Shown: one piece after another, positions 22,574 through 31,537 of the stretch
Layout: each line of letters starts with the position of its first letter
Position numbering within the stretch: the first letter of the stretch is position 1
Assembly: GCA_002314715.1 (NCBI GenBank)
Contig: DCGY01000059.1
Coordinates: 7,193 to 41,433, forward strand
From: Lachnospiraceae bacterium UBA1766
Lineage (GTDB): Bacteria; Bacillota; Clostridia; Lachnospirales; Lachnospiraceae
DNA: 34,241 nucleotides
Direction: 5' to 3'
Position numbers and translations under genes: made by a program
The notes under the pieces: model-generated
What the model saw: only the letters and a program-made list of their open reading frames with translations
The model's database searches: none
Told to the model about the DNA's origin: nothing

Positions 22574-23272
22574 ATGCGGCTGAAAGTAAATGACGTACAC
22601 AAGTTTTACGGACAGGGAGAGTCCCGTATTGAGGTTTTAAAAGGAATTGACTGTGAGGTACAGGATGGAGAAATCTGTGTGCTTTTGGGACCGTCGGGGT
22701 CCGGTAAGTCTACCTTGTTAAATATTATCGGTGGCCTGGAGAGCGCGGATTCCGGCTGTATCGATATCGGTGAATTCTGTACCGACAATATGTCCGAAAA
22801 GGAGCTGGCAAACTATCGCCGGAACAATCTGGGCTTCGTATTTCAGTTTTACAATCTGATTCCCAATCTGACCATCAAAGAGAATATCGAGGTATGCGCA
22901 TATTTGACCAAGGAGCCCTTGGAAATCAATGAGCTGCTTGCAACGTTGGGGCTTAGTGAACACAAGGACAAATTCCCAAATCAGTTATCCGGTGGTCAGC
23001 AGCAGCGCTGTGCAATCGGACGCGCACTGATTAAGAATCCGCCGCTTTTATTGTTTGATGAACCAACCGGAGCACTGGACTACAAGACCTCCAAGGAAAT
23101 TCTGGGTCTGATTGAAAAGATTAATCAGAAATACCACAATACCATGATTATCGTTACCCATAACCAGATGATTGCCCAAATGGCAGACCGTGTGCTGAAG
23201 CTTCGGGATGGCGTGATTGTATCCAATATGGTCAATACAAATAAGACACCTGCCTGTGATTTGGAATGGTAG
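22574..23272 (+). CDS. LolD/MacB-type ABC transporter ATPase
   Basis: This 232-residue ATPase has Walker A GPSGSGKST (about 39-47), the Q-loop VFQFYNLIPNLT, the signature LSGGQQQR, Walker B LLLFDEPTGALD and the switch His in VTHN. The GALD and FYNLIPNLT patterns place it in the LolD/MacB/FtsE group, whose members work with FtsX-like permeases in extruding lipopeptides, bacteriocins or signals rather than in uptake. It ends 10 bases before the permease start. AAAGGAG at 22560-22566 precedes the ATG. No two-component bacitracin-type regulator adjoins it directly; a hybrid kinase lies 3 kb downstream after rsmJ. Confidence 0.92.
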   Translation: MRLKVNDVHKFYGQGESRIEVLKGIDCEVQDGEICVLLGPSGSGKSTLLNIIGGLESADSGCIDIGEFCTDNMSEKELANYRRNNLGFVFQFYNLIPNLTIKENIEVCAYLTKEPLEINELLATLGLSEHKDKFPNQLSGGQQQRCAIGRALIKNPPLLLFDEPTGALDYKTSKEILGLIEKINQKYHNTMIIVTHNQMIAQMADRVLKLRDGVIVSNMVNTNKTPACDLEW

Positions 23273-23282
23273 GAGGCAGCTT

Positions 23283-25529
23283 ATGAAAAACACGTTACAA
23301 AAGCGCATTCCTCGCGATTTTAAAAAGAATTTCACCAAGTATTTCGGAATGATTGTTATTCTGGTGTGTACGATTTGCATGGGATCTGCCTTTCAGACCA
23401 CGTTGAACGGGGCCGTGAACTACCTGGCAGATATCAAGGAGAATAATTTTCAGGAGGATGGTTTCTTTGAGGTAAGCAACCTGCTTTCGGATGAAGTGAA
23501 GGAACACTTTCAAGCCGAGGGCATCTGGGTGGAGGAAAACTTTTATGCTACCGAAAATGAATTTGAGGATTCTACCAAAATACTTCTGTTCCAAAATCGT
23601 ACAAAAATGGATACGGTTTCCCTGTTTGAAGGACAGTTGCCGAAAACAGAAGAGGAGATTTTGCTGGACCATGTATTTGCCCGAAATCGAAATCTGAAAG
23701 TGGGAGAGGACATAAAGCTTTTGGGAAAGACCTACCGAATCTGCGGTACGGCTTCCTTCCCGGATTATTCTTCCCTGTTTATGAACAATACAGACCTGAT
23801 GATGAATACCAGCCATTTTTGTGTATCCATGCTTTCCAAGGAAGGCTTCGAGAAGCTTTCCCGGGAAGGGTTGACCTATCGTTACAGTTATCGCTTTGAA
23901 AAACGCGACATGAGGCAGTCCGACAAGGTGACAAAGGCGGAAGAAATCCAGAAATACCTACTGACAAGCGGATATGGGATTCAGGCGTTTCTGCGGGCGG
24001 ACCAGAATCAAAGTATTTCCTTCCTGGAAATGGATATTGGAACAGACGGCCCTTTTATGACGGTGTTTGTGTATTTGCTGGTAGGCATCATTGCCTTTAT
24101 TTTCGCCATATTAACCAGCAATGCCATTGAAAGCGAATCGGTAATCATTGGTACCCTCTTAGCCTCCGGTTTCCGAAAGGGAGAGATTATCTGGCATTAT
24201 TTACAGCCCACCCTTCTGGTGGCAATTATCGGTTCTGTGATTGGAAATATATTGGGCTACACGGTAATGATTCAGCCTTTTATGGGGTTGTATTACAGCA
24301 CCTACAGTATTGGTCCCCTGGAGATTCGGTTTGATCCTGCCAGCTTTTTGGTGACCACCGTGCTTCCGGTGGTAATTATGTTCGGTATCAATTTCCTGAT
24401 GCTTCGAAGCAAACTAAAGCTGTCTCCGTTAAAGTTTCTTCGTAAAGACTTGAAAAGGGGCAAACAAAAGAAACCGGTGAAGCTTCCGAACTGGAGTTTT
24501 TTGACCCGTTTTCGACTGCGTGTGATGATTCAAAACAGAGGCTGCTATCTGATGCTTTTTTGCGGCGTATTTTTGTCCAGCTTTTTACTGATGTTCGGTA
24601 TCGGTATGGAGCCCTTGATGGATCATTACAGCGAATCCATAAACGAATCCTTGCCCTATGAATACCAATACCTTTTGAAGGCTCCGGTAGATACCGCCCA
24701 AGGAGAAAAGGTTCTGGTATATGAGATGACAACCTGGTTTTCCCTGGGACAAAAGGATATCGGTATTACCTGTTTCGGTATAGAACCGGGTGGGGAGTTT
24801 TTTGGAGAAGCTTACGTGGAAAAGGATATTGCGATTTCTTCCGCTTTGGCCAAAAAGATGAATCTTAAAGAGGGAGATACCCTTTCTTTGGAGGATTCGA
24901 ACAAAGAAGAGGAGCATTCCTTCACGATTGGAAAAATCTATGATTATAATGCCGGCATGAGCATTTTCCTGGACAAGGAAAAATTGGCGGCTTTGCTGGA
25001 TGTGGACAAAGAGTCGTATAACTGTATTCTGGCGGGCGAGAAGCTGGACATTGATGAGCGCTTTTTGGTGAAGCGGATTTCCAGAACCGATATTTTGGGT
25101 GCTACCCGGCAGATGCTGGAATCCTTTGATACGGGCATTCTGTTTTTCAATGTTTTCTCTGTGGTGGTTTATATGGTCATGATGTTTATCCTCACGAAGG
25201 TGGTAATCGACAAGAATGCGTTGTCCATTTCCTACATGAAGGTATTTGGCTATGAACCGGGAGAAATTCGGAAGCTGTTTCTTACCGCATCCACGATTGT
25301 GGTTTTGGTATCGTTGGTGATTTGCATTCCTTTGGAAATCTGGCTGTTTCAGATGACCTTGGTATTTCTCTCCAGTATGATTGAGGGGTATATGGAATTT
25401 TACCTGCCCCTAAGGGTATATTTTGAAATCGTTATCATCGGTGTGGTATCGTATTTTGCAATCAATGCAATACATATGCGTGGTGTGAAAAAGATTCCCA
25501 TGACCGATGCATTAAAGAACCGGGAATAG
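23283..25529 (+). CDS. FtsX-like ABC permease
   Basis: This 748-residue membrane protein is the partner of the adjacent ATPase. A membrane helix at about residues 19-41 is followed by a roughly 230-residue external domain, then an FtsX block of three helices (about 255-380, including FVYLLVGIIAFIFAILTSN). A further helix (LMLFCGVFLSSFLLMFGIG) is followed by a second external domain and a C-terminal FtsX block of three helices. This double-FtsX layout is typical of large clostridial permeases. GGAGG at 23271-23275 places ATG 23283; the longer in-frame reading from 23217 overlaps the ATPase gene and is rejected. Substrate unknown. Confidence 0.9.
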   Translation: MKNTLQKRIPRDFKKNFTKYFGMIVILVCTICMGSAFQTTLNGAVNYLADIKENNFQEDGFFEVSNLLSDEVKEHFQAEGIWVEENFYATENEFEDSTKILLFQNRTKMDTVSLFEGQLPKTEEEILLDHVFARNRNLKVGEDIKLLGKTYRICGTASFPDYSSLFMNNTDLMMNTSHFCVSMLSKEGFEKLSREGLTYRYSYRFEKRDMRQSDKVTKAEEIQKYLLTSGYGIQAFLRADQNQSISFLEMDIGTDGPFMTVFVYLLVGIIAFIFAILTSNAIESESVIIGTLLASGFRKGEIIWHYLQPTLLVAIIGSVIGNILGYTVMIQPFMGLYYSTYSIGPLEIRFDPASFLVTTVLPVVIMFGINFLMLRSKLKLSPLKFLRKDLKRGKQKKPVKLPNWSFLTRFRLRVMIQNRGCYLMLFCGVFLSSFLLMFGIGMEPLMDHYSESINESLPYEYQYLLKAPVDTAQGEKVLVYEMTTWFSLGQKDIGITCFGIEPGGEFFGEAYVEKDIAISSALAKKMNLKEGDTLSLEDSNKEEEHSFTIGKIYDYNAGMSIFLDKEKLAALLDVDKESYNCILAGEKLDIDERFLVKRISRTDILGATRQMLESFDTGILFFNVFSVVVYMVMMFILTKVVIDKNALSISYMKVFGYEPGEIRKLFLTASTIVVLVSLVICIPLEIWLFQMTLVFLSSMIEGYMEFYLPLRVYFEIVIIGVVSYFAINAIHMRGVKKIPMTDALKNRE

Positions 25530-25549
25530 CCGGGAAAGGATATAGAGAC

Positions 25550-26302
25550 ATGATTCAGGCAGTTGTTGTGCAGGGCAAAAAAGTGGATACGGGACGTGCA
25601 GAGAGAATCGCCAACCGGTTTGGAGTGGCGGTAACCACCCAGGTTCCCTCGGAAAAGGATGCGAAATACTTCCTGATGGATAAGACAGGCATTTCCTTTG
25701 TAGCCGGAAAGCAGGTATTAAAGGGGGACTTTGCCAATTTGCTGCCTCGCGTGACCGGTGGCCATTTGCAACACGAAATTCTCCTAAAGGCGGCCAAGCC
25801 GGATAATAACGAGGAGAGAGTGCTTCGGGCGGTAGATGCCACTGCGGGACTGGGAGAGGACTCCTTCCTATTGGCGGCCATGGGCTACGAGGTGGAAATG
25901 TTTGAACATAACCCCATTACAGCGGTAGTTCTGCAGGATGCCCTGATTCGGGCCCGAAATACGCCGGAGCTAAAAGAGATAGCCGGACACATGACTTTTA
26001 CGCCCGGGGAAAGCAAGGAGCTTTTAAAGACCTTATCCTATGAGCCGGACCTGATTTATCTGGATCCCATGTATCCGGAAAAGAAAAAGAGCGCAGAGTC
26101 CAAGATGAAGATGCAGGTATTACACCAAATCGAGGAGCCCTGCAAGGATGAATACGATCTGATGGAGGCGGCGGTGGCGTCCCGCCCTGCCCGCATTCTG
26201 GTGAAGCGGCCTCCGGAAGCATCGTTTTTGGCAGAAATGACTCCTTCCTTCTCCGTGACGAGGAAGGCGGTTCGTTATGACTGCATTGTTCTTCGGTCCT
26301 AA
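25550..26302 (+). CDS. rsmJ: RsmJ-type 16S rRNA guanine methyltransferase
   Basis: This 250-residue enzyme matches the RsmJ family (PF04445), which methylates N2 of G1516 (E. coli numbering) in 16S rRNA with S-adenosylmethionine. Seen: a basic/Gly stretch leading to TGGHLQHEILLKA, the SAM-binding loop VDATAGLGEDSFLLAAMGYEV, EHNPITAVVLQDAL, and the catalytic-type YLDPMYPEKKKSA. Length is about right for the family. It starts 20 bases after the permease stop with AAAGGA at 25535-25540, so it may be co-transcribed with the ABC genes without a functional link. Confidence 0.85.
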   Translation: MIQAVVVQGKKVDTGRAERIANRFGVAVTTQVPSEKDAKYFLMDKTGISFVAGKQVLKGDFANLLPRVTGGHLQHEILLKAAKPDNNEERVLRAVDATAGLGEDSFLLAAMGYEVEMFEHNPITAVVLQDALIRARNTPELKEIAGHMTFTPGESKELLKTLSYEPDLIYLDPMYPEKKKSAESKMKMQVLHQIEEPCKDEYDLMEAAVASRPARILVKRPPEASFLAEMTPSFSVTRKAVRYDCIVLRS

Positions 26303-26307
26303 GCCTA

Positions 26308-26335
26308 TTGAAAAAACACCCGTTTTTGCTATAAT
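26308..26335 (+). promoter_or_regulatory. promoter for the hybrid histidine kinase
   Basis: TTGAAA (26308-26313) and a perfect TATAAT (26330-26335) are 16 bases apart, about 50 bases before ATG 26386. Confidence 0.7.
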
Positions 26336-26385
26336 GAAACTGTATTTACCAATTATTGTTTTGATAAAAGTAAGGAGTATTGGCT

Positions 26386-28656
26386 ATGGATACAAGAGCC
26401 TTGATTTCAATAGGAGTAGAGTTTTGGGGAGGCATTATTTGCCTGATGGCAGGTCTTCTGATTACTCTTCAGAAAAGAAAAAATGTGATAGATAGAGACA
26501 TCCGAAGACTACTGCTTTTGAGTGCTTTTTTGCTTTTTAACGATTCCCTTGCCTATGGCTTTCGGGGAGGGGTAACACCACTGGTTTATTACGGGGTACG
26601 CATCAGTAATGCTTTGGTGTTTGCTACCAATTATTTGTTGATCATTGCTTTCGTAAAGTATTTGTATGACCTGCTGCAAACCGGGAAAAAAACGGAAAAG
26701 CTTCTGTGTAACAGTTGCTGTCTGCTTTCAATCCTGACAACGATTATTCTGGTGATTTCTCAGTCCACCGGTTGGTTGTATTATTTTGATGAGCAAAACC
26801 TGTATCACAGAGGCTCGTTGTTTTTAATCTCCCAGGTGGTCCCGTTTATTGCCCTCGTTATTTTGCTCTATCTGCTTATCACAAATCGAGACAACCTAAA
26901 GAAAAAAACTTTTTTTGCGGCATGCTCCTATGTGGTTTTTCCGGTTGTCGGAACCTTGATCCAGGTGCTCTTTTACGGATTTCCATGGCAAAATCTGGCC
27001 ACCGTTTGCGCGATCCTGTTTATAAACCAGATGCGTAGCATGGAACTTCAAAATGAATTGGAGTTTAGCCAAAAGCAGGTGGAGGAGAGTGATGAGATCC
27101 TGGCCTGCGCGGGCTATGGTATTTGGACCATTACCTTTCATGGGGAAGACAGAACCCGTATGAAGGGCAATGAAAAACTGCTGGAGGTTTTGGGTATTGA
27201 AGATAAGAATATAAGCCCGGAAGATTTGTATGATTACTGGACCTCCCGTCTGGAGCCGGGGGCTTTGGAGAACCTGGGCGTGAGTGTGGGACAAATGCTG
27301 GAGGGAAAGACACCGGAGGATACCTATGCATGGAATCACCCCACCAAGGGAACGATTTATATCAGAAGCGGAGGCGCTGCCTTTCCAACGATGGATAACA
27401 GACTGATTCTTCGAGGCTTTTTGGGCGAAATCACGGAGATAGTTTTGCAGGAGAAAAAATACAAAGAGGATTTGGAAAATGCGGTATTGGAGGCGCAGAT
27501 GGCCAATGCGGCCAAGTCCAGTTTCCTGGCTCGTATGTCCCATGATATTCGTACTCCTTTAAACGGTATTATCGGTGTGATCGAGATGAATGAAAGACAT
27601 GCCGATGACCTGAAGCTTTTACAGGAAAACCGTACCAAGGCCAAGATAGCGGCCAACCATTTGCTGAGCCTGATCAATGATGTGCTGGATATGAGTAAGC
27701 TGGAAGACGGTACGGTGGAGCTGGCACACGAGGCCTTTGATTTGCGAAAGCAGCATGGTGAGATCCTGACAGTTATGGAGCTTCGCGCCATGGAAAAGAA
27801 TGTGGAAATTGAAAATTGCTCGGAATTAAATCAGGTGGATTACCCGTATGTATTCGGAAGTCCTTTGCATGTTCGCCAGATTTTTGTAAATATTATCGGA
27901 AATGCAATTAAGTACAATAAACCGGGTGGAAAGGTAAGCTGCTGGTGCCGGGAAGAGTTGATTGACGAAACCCATGTGCTTCAAAAAGTGTTTGTAAAGG
28001 ATACCGGAATTGGAATGAGTCGGGAGTATTTGGAGCACCTGTTTGAGCCTTTTTCCCAGGAGCATTCCGATGCCCGCAGTATTTACGAGGGAACCGGTCT
28101 TGGTATGGCGATTGTGAAAGCCCTTGTGGAGAAAATGGGAGGAACCATTGAAGTGGAGTCCACTCTGGGAGAAGGTAGTTTCTTTACGGTGTCCATTCCT
28201 TTTGAAATCGCAGAGGAAAAGGATGTGGTGAAGGAAGAAGTGGTGGAACCGGAAGAAGATTTGGTGAAGGGCACCAAGATTCTGTTGGCGGAAGACAATT
28301 TGCTGAATTTGGAAATTGCCACTGCGATTCTGGAGGATTCCGGAGCGATTGTGACCTCGGCAGAGAATGGAGAGGAAGCATTGGCTGCCTTTTCGGAGCA
28401 TCCGGAAGGCACCTTTGATATTATTTTAATGGACGTTATGATGCCGAAGATGAACGGATTGGATGCCACCAGGGCAATTCGCGGTTTGGATCGCCCGGAT
28501 GCCAAGACCATTCCGATTTTCGCTATGACGGCAAATGCTTTTGCGGAGGATGTACAAAGCTGCATGGAGGCAGGTATGAATGAACATATCGCCAAGCCAT
28601 TGGATGTAGGGGTATTGATGTCTACCATCACCCGATATCGAAAAAAGAAGGGTTAA
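26386..28656 (+). CDS. hybrid sensor histidine kinase with receiver domain
   Basis: This 756-residue protein starts with about seven membrane helices (residues 1-210). A PAS-like domain follows (about 225-350, with LACAGYGIWTITF), then a short coiled coil. The HisKA segment is SFLARMSHDIRTPLNG with phospho-acceptor His386, and the HATPase boxes are VNIIGNAIKYNK, VKDTGIGMS and GTGLGMAIVKALVEKMGG. A C-terminal receiver begins with ILLAEDNLLN and has phospho-acceptor Asp683 in ILMDVMMPKMNG and Lys in AKPLD. There is no output domain, so the signal must pass to a separate phosphotransfer or regulator protein not in the window. ATG 26386 is preferred to TTG 26380 because AAGGAG is at 26372-26377. 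The stimulus is unknown. Confidence 0.93.
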   Translation: MDTRALISIGVEFWGGIICLMAGLLITLQKRKNVIDRDIRRLLLLSAFLLFNDSLAYGFRGGVTPLVYYGVRISNALVFATNYLLIIAFVKYLYDLLQTGKKTEKLLCNSCCLLSILTTIILVISQSTGWLYYFDEQNLYHRGSLFLISQVVPFIALVILLYLLITNRDNLKKKTFFAACSYVVFPVVGTLIQVLFYGFPWQNLATVCAILFINQMRSMELQNELEFSQKQVEESDEILACAGYGIWTITFHGEDRTRMKGNEKLLEVLGIEDKNISPEDLYDYWTSRLEPGALENLGVSVGQMLEGKTPEDTYAWNHPTKGTIYIRSGGAAFPTMDNRLILRGFLGEITEIVLQEKKYKEDLENAVLEAQMANAAKSSFLARMSHDIRTPLNGIIGVIEMNERHADDLKLLQENRTKAKIAANHLLSLINDVLDMSKLEDGTVELAHEAFDLRKQHGEILTVMELRAMEKNVEIENCSELNQVDYPYVFGSPLHVRQIFVNIIGNAIKYNKPGGKVSCWCREELIDETHVLQKVFVKDTGIGMSREYLEHLFEPFSQEHSDARSIYEGTGLGMAIVKALVEKMGGTIEVESTLGEGSFFTVSIPFEIAEEKDVVKEEVVEPEEDLVKGTKILLAEDNLLNLEIATAILEDSGAIVTSAENGEEALAAFSEHPEGTFDIILMDVMMPKMNGLDATRAIRGLDRPDAKTIPIFAMTANAFAEDVQSCMEAGMNEHIAKPLDVGVLMSTITRYRKKKG

Positions 28657-28674
28657 AAGAGCGAGGGGACAGTT

Positions 28675-29574
28675 ATGAAGACAGAAAAGCTGGTATCGGA
28701 ATTTGACGGATTGGTATTAGAGTTGGCTGTGTGTGAGCCGGAAGGTACACCAAAGGCGATTGTGCAGTTCTCTCATGGTATGGCAGAACACAAGGAACGC
28801 TATTTCCCTTTTATGGAATACCTGGCACAAAATGGGTACGTGTGTGTTATCAACGATCATCGCGGTCATGGAGCCAGTGTGGTGGATCGACATGGACTGG
28901 GTTATTTTTATACGGAAAACACCGACGGGATTGTGGGAGACTTACACCAGGTAACTATGTGGGCAAAGAAGGAATACCCGGAATTGCCGGTGTATCTGTT
29001 TAGCCACAGTATGGGAACGCTGGTGGCCAGATGCTATATGAAAAACTATGACGGAGAGATCCAAAAACTGGTGCTTTGCGGTCCGCCTACCAGAAACGGG
29101 GCAGCCGGATTTGGCCTGGTTGTCACTAGAATCACCAGACTTTTCTATCACCGAAATTCTCCCAATAAGATACTGAATGCCATTGCCTTCAGCGGATTTA
29201 ATAAAGGCAATCAGGTGGCAAACGGCTGGCTTTCTTATAACCCGGCCAATGTGGAGGCTTACAATGCAGATCCTTTGTGTGGATTTGTTTTTACCTGCAA
29301 TGGTTTCGTGAATCTGTTGCGCCTGCAAAAAGGGGCTTACACAAAGAAGGGCTGGGGAGTAAAGAATCCAAAGCTGCCCATATTGATGATTGCGGGCAAG
29401 GATGACCCGGTTATTCAATCGGAGAAGCTGTTTGAGGACCTGGATAGCTTTTTGGCCGGAAAAGGTTACGAGAACCGCGGGAAAAAACTTTATGAGGGCA
29501 TGCGCCATGAGATTTTGAATGAGGAAAAAAATCAGGTGGTTTATGAGGATGTGTTGCATTTCTTTGAAAAATGA
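28675..29574 (+). CDS. monoacylglycerol-lipase-like alpha/beta-hydrolase
   Basis: This 299-residue protein matches the serine aminopeptidase S33/monoacylglycerol lipase group (Hydrolase_4). Seen: the oxyanion motif FSHGMAEHKERY (about 32-43), DHRGHGAS, the nucleophile elbow FSHSMGTLV with Ser112 (the first Gly of GHSMG is Ser here), the Asp of GKDDPV and the His of MRHEILNE. No signal peptide, so it is probably cytosolic, acting on acylglycerols or lysophospholipids. It follows the kinase gene by 18 bases with GAGGGG upstream and is likely co-transcribed with it. A strong terminator follows. Confidence 0.85.
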   Translation: MKTEKLVSEFDGLVLELAVCEPEGTPKAIVQFSHGMAEHKERYFPFMEYLAQNGYVCVINDHRGHGASVVDRHGLGYFYTENTDGIVGDLHQVTMWAKKEYPELPVYLFSHSMGTLVARCYMKNYDGEIQKLVLCGPPTRNGAAGFGLVVTRITRLFYHRNSPNKILNAIAFSGFNKGNQVANGWLSYNPANVEAYNADPLCGFVFTCNGFVNLLRLQKGAYTKKGWGVKNPKLPILMIAGKDDPVIQSEKLFEDLDSFLAGKGYENRGKKLYEGMRHEILNEEKNQVVYEDVLHFFEK

Positions 29575-29608
29575 AAACCCTTACAGAAAATGGGCGGGAA
29601 ATGTTGAG

Positions 29609-29654
29609 AAAGAGGAAAAAATGCTTTTACGGAGGCGTTTTTTCCTCTTTTTTT
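29609..29654 (+). terminator. terminator after the kinase/hydrolase unit
   Basis: A long stem (29609-29624 with 29635-29650, mostly A-T with a GC core) with a ten-base loop is followed by T7. Confidence 0.85.
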
Positions 29655-29690
29655 GTATATTTTATCTAATTGTCTTTCCTTATTTTTGAC

Positions 29691-29710
29691 AAATGTAAGC
29701 CTTTACATTT
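29691..29710. promoter_or_regulatory. 20-base palindromic operator over the kdu promoter
   Basis: AAATGTAAGCCTTTACATTT is an inverted repeat with 8-base perfect arms (AAATGTAA / TTACATTT) and a four-base centre. It covers the -35 hexamer of the kdu promoter, so a dimeric repressor binding here would block RNA polymerase. Regulator unknown; none is encoded adjacent. Confidence 0.65.
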
Positions 29711-29730
29711 TTGCGCGGGTTTGATATGAT
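29702..29730 (+). promoter_or_regulatory. kdu operon promoter
   Basis: TTTACA (29702-29707) and TATGAT (29725-29730) are 17 bases apart, 44 bases before ATG 29775. Confidence 0.7.
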
Positions 29731-29774
29731 ACCCATAAGAGATGAGTTTTTCCAATCAAAGGAGGGTACTTTTC

Positions 29775-30638
29775 ATGGAACTTAGAACCGCAGCATCTCC
29801 CAGAGATGTGAAATACTATGATACAGACAGGTTGAGAGAGGAATTCCTGATTCAGAAGGTTTTCAGACCGGGCGAGATTTATTTGGTTTACAGCCATATC
29901 GATCGTATTATTGCCGGATCTGCCACCCCTACTACCGAAAAACTGGTACTGACTGCAGGAGATGAGCTTCGGGCAGAGTACTTCCTTCAGAGACGTGAGC
30001 TTGGCGTTATCAATATCGGTGGCGCAGGCAGCATCACCATTGACGGCAAGACCACGAAGGTTGCTCATCGCGAGGGTATGTACATCGGTATGGGCAATCG
30101 CGATATCAGTTTTGAGAGCGAGGATCCCGAGAATCCCGCGAAGTTTTATTTGAACAGTGCGCCTGCACATGCCACCTATCCTACCGTTTTGATCAAGCCT
30201 ACCGGTACTCCGGAGCCCGGCGTTGTCATTGTGAAGGACGAGAACAAAAAGGAACTGGGCAGTGCGGAGGAAGCAAATCATCGCGTAATCTGCAAATACA
30301 TTCTTCCCGGACAGGTAGAGAGTTGTCAGCTGGAAATGGGTATGACACATCTGGAGCCCGGCAGTGTATGGAATTCCATGCCTTGTCATACACATGACCG
30401 TCGTATGGAAGTTTATATGTATTTCGAACTTCCCGAGGATGCTTTTGTAATGCATTACATGGGCGAGCCTCAGGAGACCAGACATATTGTAATGCACAAC
30501 GAAGAAGCAGTGATTTCTCCCAGCTGGTCCATCCACTGTGGATGCGGTTCCAGAAACTACACCTTCATTTGGGGTATGGTTGGCGAGAATCAGGACTTTG
30601 ATGATATGGACAATATCCGCAATCAGGATATTCGATAA
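29775..30638 (+). CDS. kduI: 5-keto-4-deoxyuronate isomerase
   Basis: This 287-residue cupin-type zinc enzyme isomerises 5-keto-4-deoxyuronate to 2,5-diketo-3-deoxygluconate in pectin and unsaturated-uronate breakdown. Recognised by AASPRDVKYYDTDRLREEFLI at the N-terminus, YSHIDRIIAGSATPT, LNSAPAHATYPT, and the metal-site region MPCHTHDRRMEVYMYFELPE with later HCGCGSRNYTFIWGMVGENQ. Length is slightly above the usual 275-280. ATG 29775 follows GGAGGG at 29761-29766; ATG 29742 is too close to the predicted transcription start. It is first in a four-gene operon. Confidence 0.95.
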   Translation: MELRTAASPRDVKYYDTDRLREEFLIQKVFRPGEIYLVYSHIDRIIAGSATPTTEKLVLTAGDELRAEYFLQRRELGVINIGGAGSITIDGKTTKVAHREGMYIGMGNRDISFESEDPENPAKFYLNSAPAHATYPTVLIKPTGTPEPGVVIVKDENKKELGSAEEANHRVICKYILPGQVESCQLEMGMTHLEPGSVWNSMPCHTHDRRMEVYMYFELPEDAFVMHYMGEPQETRHIVMHNEEAVISPSWSIHCGCGSRNYTFIWGMVGENQDFDDMDNIRNQDIR

Positions 30639-30709
30639 TTTACCCATCGAAACGCAACGAGATATTTCCCTACAGGGATCGAAAATAAACAGAAAAAAGG
30701 AGAACGAAT

Positions 30710-31513
30710 ATGTCAGAATTTACTAATTTTTCCCTTGCCGGTAAGGTAGCACTTGTAACCGGAGCTTCTTACGGTATCGGATTTGCAATTGCTTCCGCAT
30801 ATGCAGAAAACGGAGCTACCATTTGTTTTAACGATATTAACCAGGAACTTGTGGATAAAGGTATCAAGGCTTATGAAGAAATCGGAATCAAGGCTCACGG
30901 TTATGTCTGTGACGTTACCGACGAAGATGCTGTCAATGCAATGGTGGCAAAGATCGAGGCTGAGGTTGGCGTCATCGATATTCTGGTAAACAATGCAGGC
31001 ATCATTAAGAGAATTCCTATGACCGAGATGACCGCAGCACAGTTCCGTCAGGTAATTGATGTAGACTTAAATGCTCCTTTCATTGTATCCAAGGCAGTTA
31101 TTCCTTCCATGATCAAGAAGGGCCACGGAAAGATTATCAACATTTGTTCCATGATGTCTGAGCTTGGTCGTGAGACCGTATCCGCTTATGCTTCCGCAAA
31201 GGGTGGATTGAAGATGCTTACCAGAAATATTTGTTCCGAGTACGGCCAGTACAATATTCAGTGTAACGGCCTTGGACCCGGTTATATCGAAACTCCCCAG
31301 ACGGCTCCTCTTCGTGAGAGACAGGCTGACGGCAGCAGACATCCTTTCGATCAGTTCATCTGTGCAAAGACTCCCGCAAACAGATGGTTAAAGCCGGAAG
31401 AACTTACCGGTCCTGCAGTATTCCTTGCATCTGATGCTTCCAATGCTGTAAACGGACATATTCTTTATGTAGATGGCGGTATTCTTGCTTACATTGGCAA
31501 GCAGCCCCAGTAA
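30710..31513 (+). CDS. kduD: 2-dehydro-3-deoxy-D-gluconate 5-dehydrogenase (SDR)
   Basis: This 267-residue short-chain dehydrogenase reduces 2,5-diketo-3-deoxygluconate to 2-keto-3-deoxygluconate (KDG) with NAD(P)H. Seen: the nucleotide loop TGASYGIGFA, NNAGII, Ser of ICSMMSELG, and the catalytic YASAKGG. The C-terminal part GPGYIETPQTAPLRERQADGSRHPFDQF is typical of the KduD/gluconate 5-dehydrogenase branch. An AAAAGGAG ribosome binding site is at 30695-30702. A 71-base gap after kduI contains a short TCCCT/AGGGA hairpin. A gluconate 5-dehydrogenase activity cannot be excluded, but operon context favours KduD. Confidence 0.9.
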   Translation: MSEFTNFSLAGKVALVTGASYGIGFAIASAYAENGATICFNDINQELVDKGIKAYEEIGIKAHGYVCDVTDEDAVNAMVAKIEAEVGVIDILVNNAGIIKRIPMTEMTAAQFRQVIDVDLNAPFIVSKAVIPSMIKKGHGKIINICSMMSELGRETVSAYASAKGGLKMLTRNICSEYGQYNIQCNGLGPGYIETPQTAPLRERQADGSRHPFDQFICAKTPANRWLKPEELTGPAVFLASDASNAVNGHILYVDGGILAYIGKQPQ

Positions 31514-31537
31514 AGCTTTCGAAAAAGAGGACGAATC

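Noticed and set aside
22574..25529. Bacitracin-type (BceAB) resistance module
   Set aside because: The permease has two FtsX blocks but no adjacent BceS/BceR-type regulator, and the nearby kinase is a hybrid type; the substrate cannot be assigned.
29703..30647. 314-codon open frame on the minus strand
   Set aside because: It lies opposite kduI, whose protein is clearly recognised; the reverse translation shows no domain.
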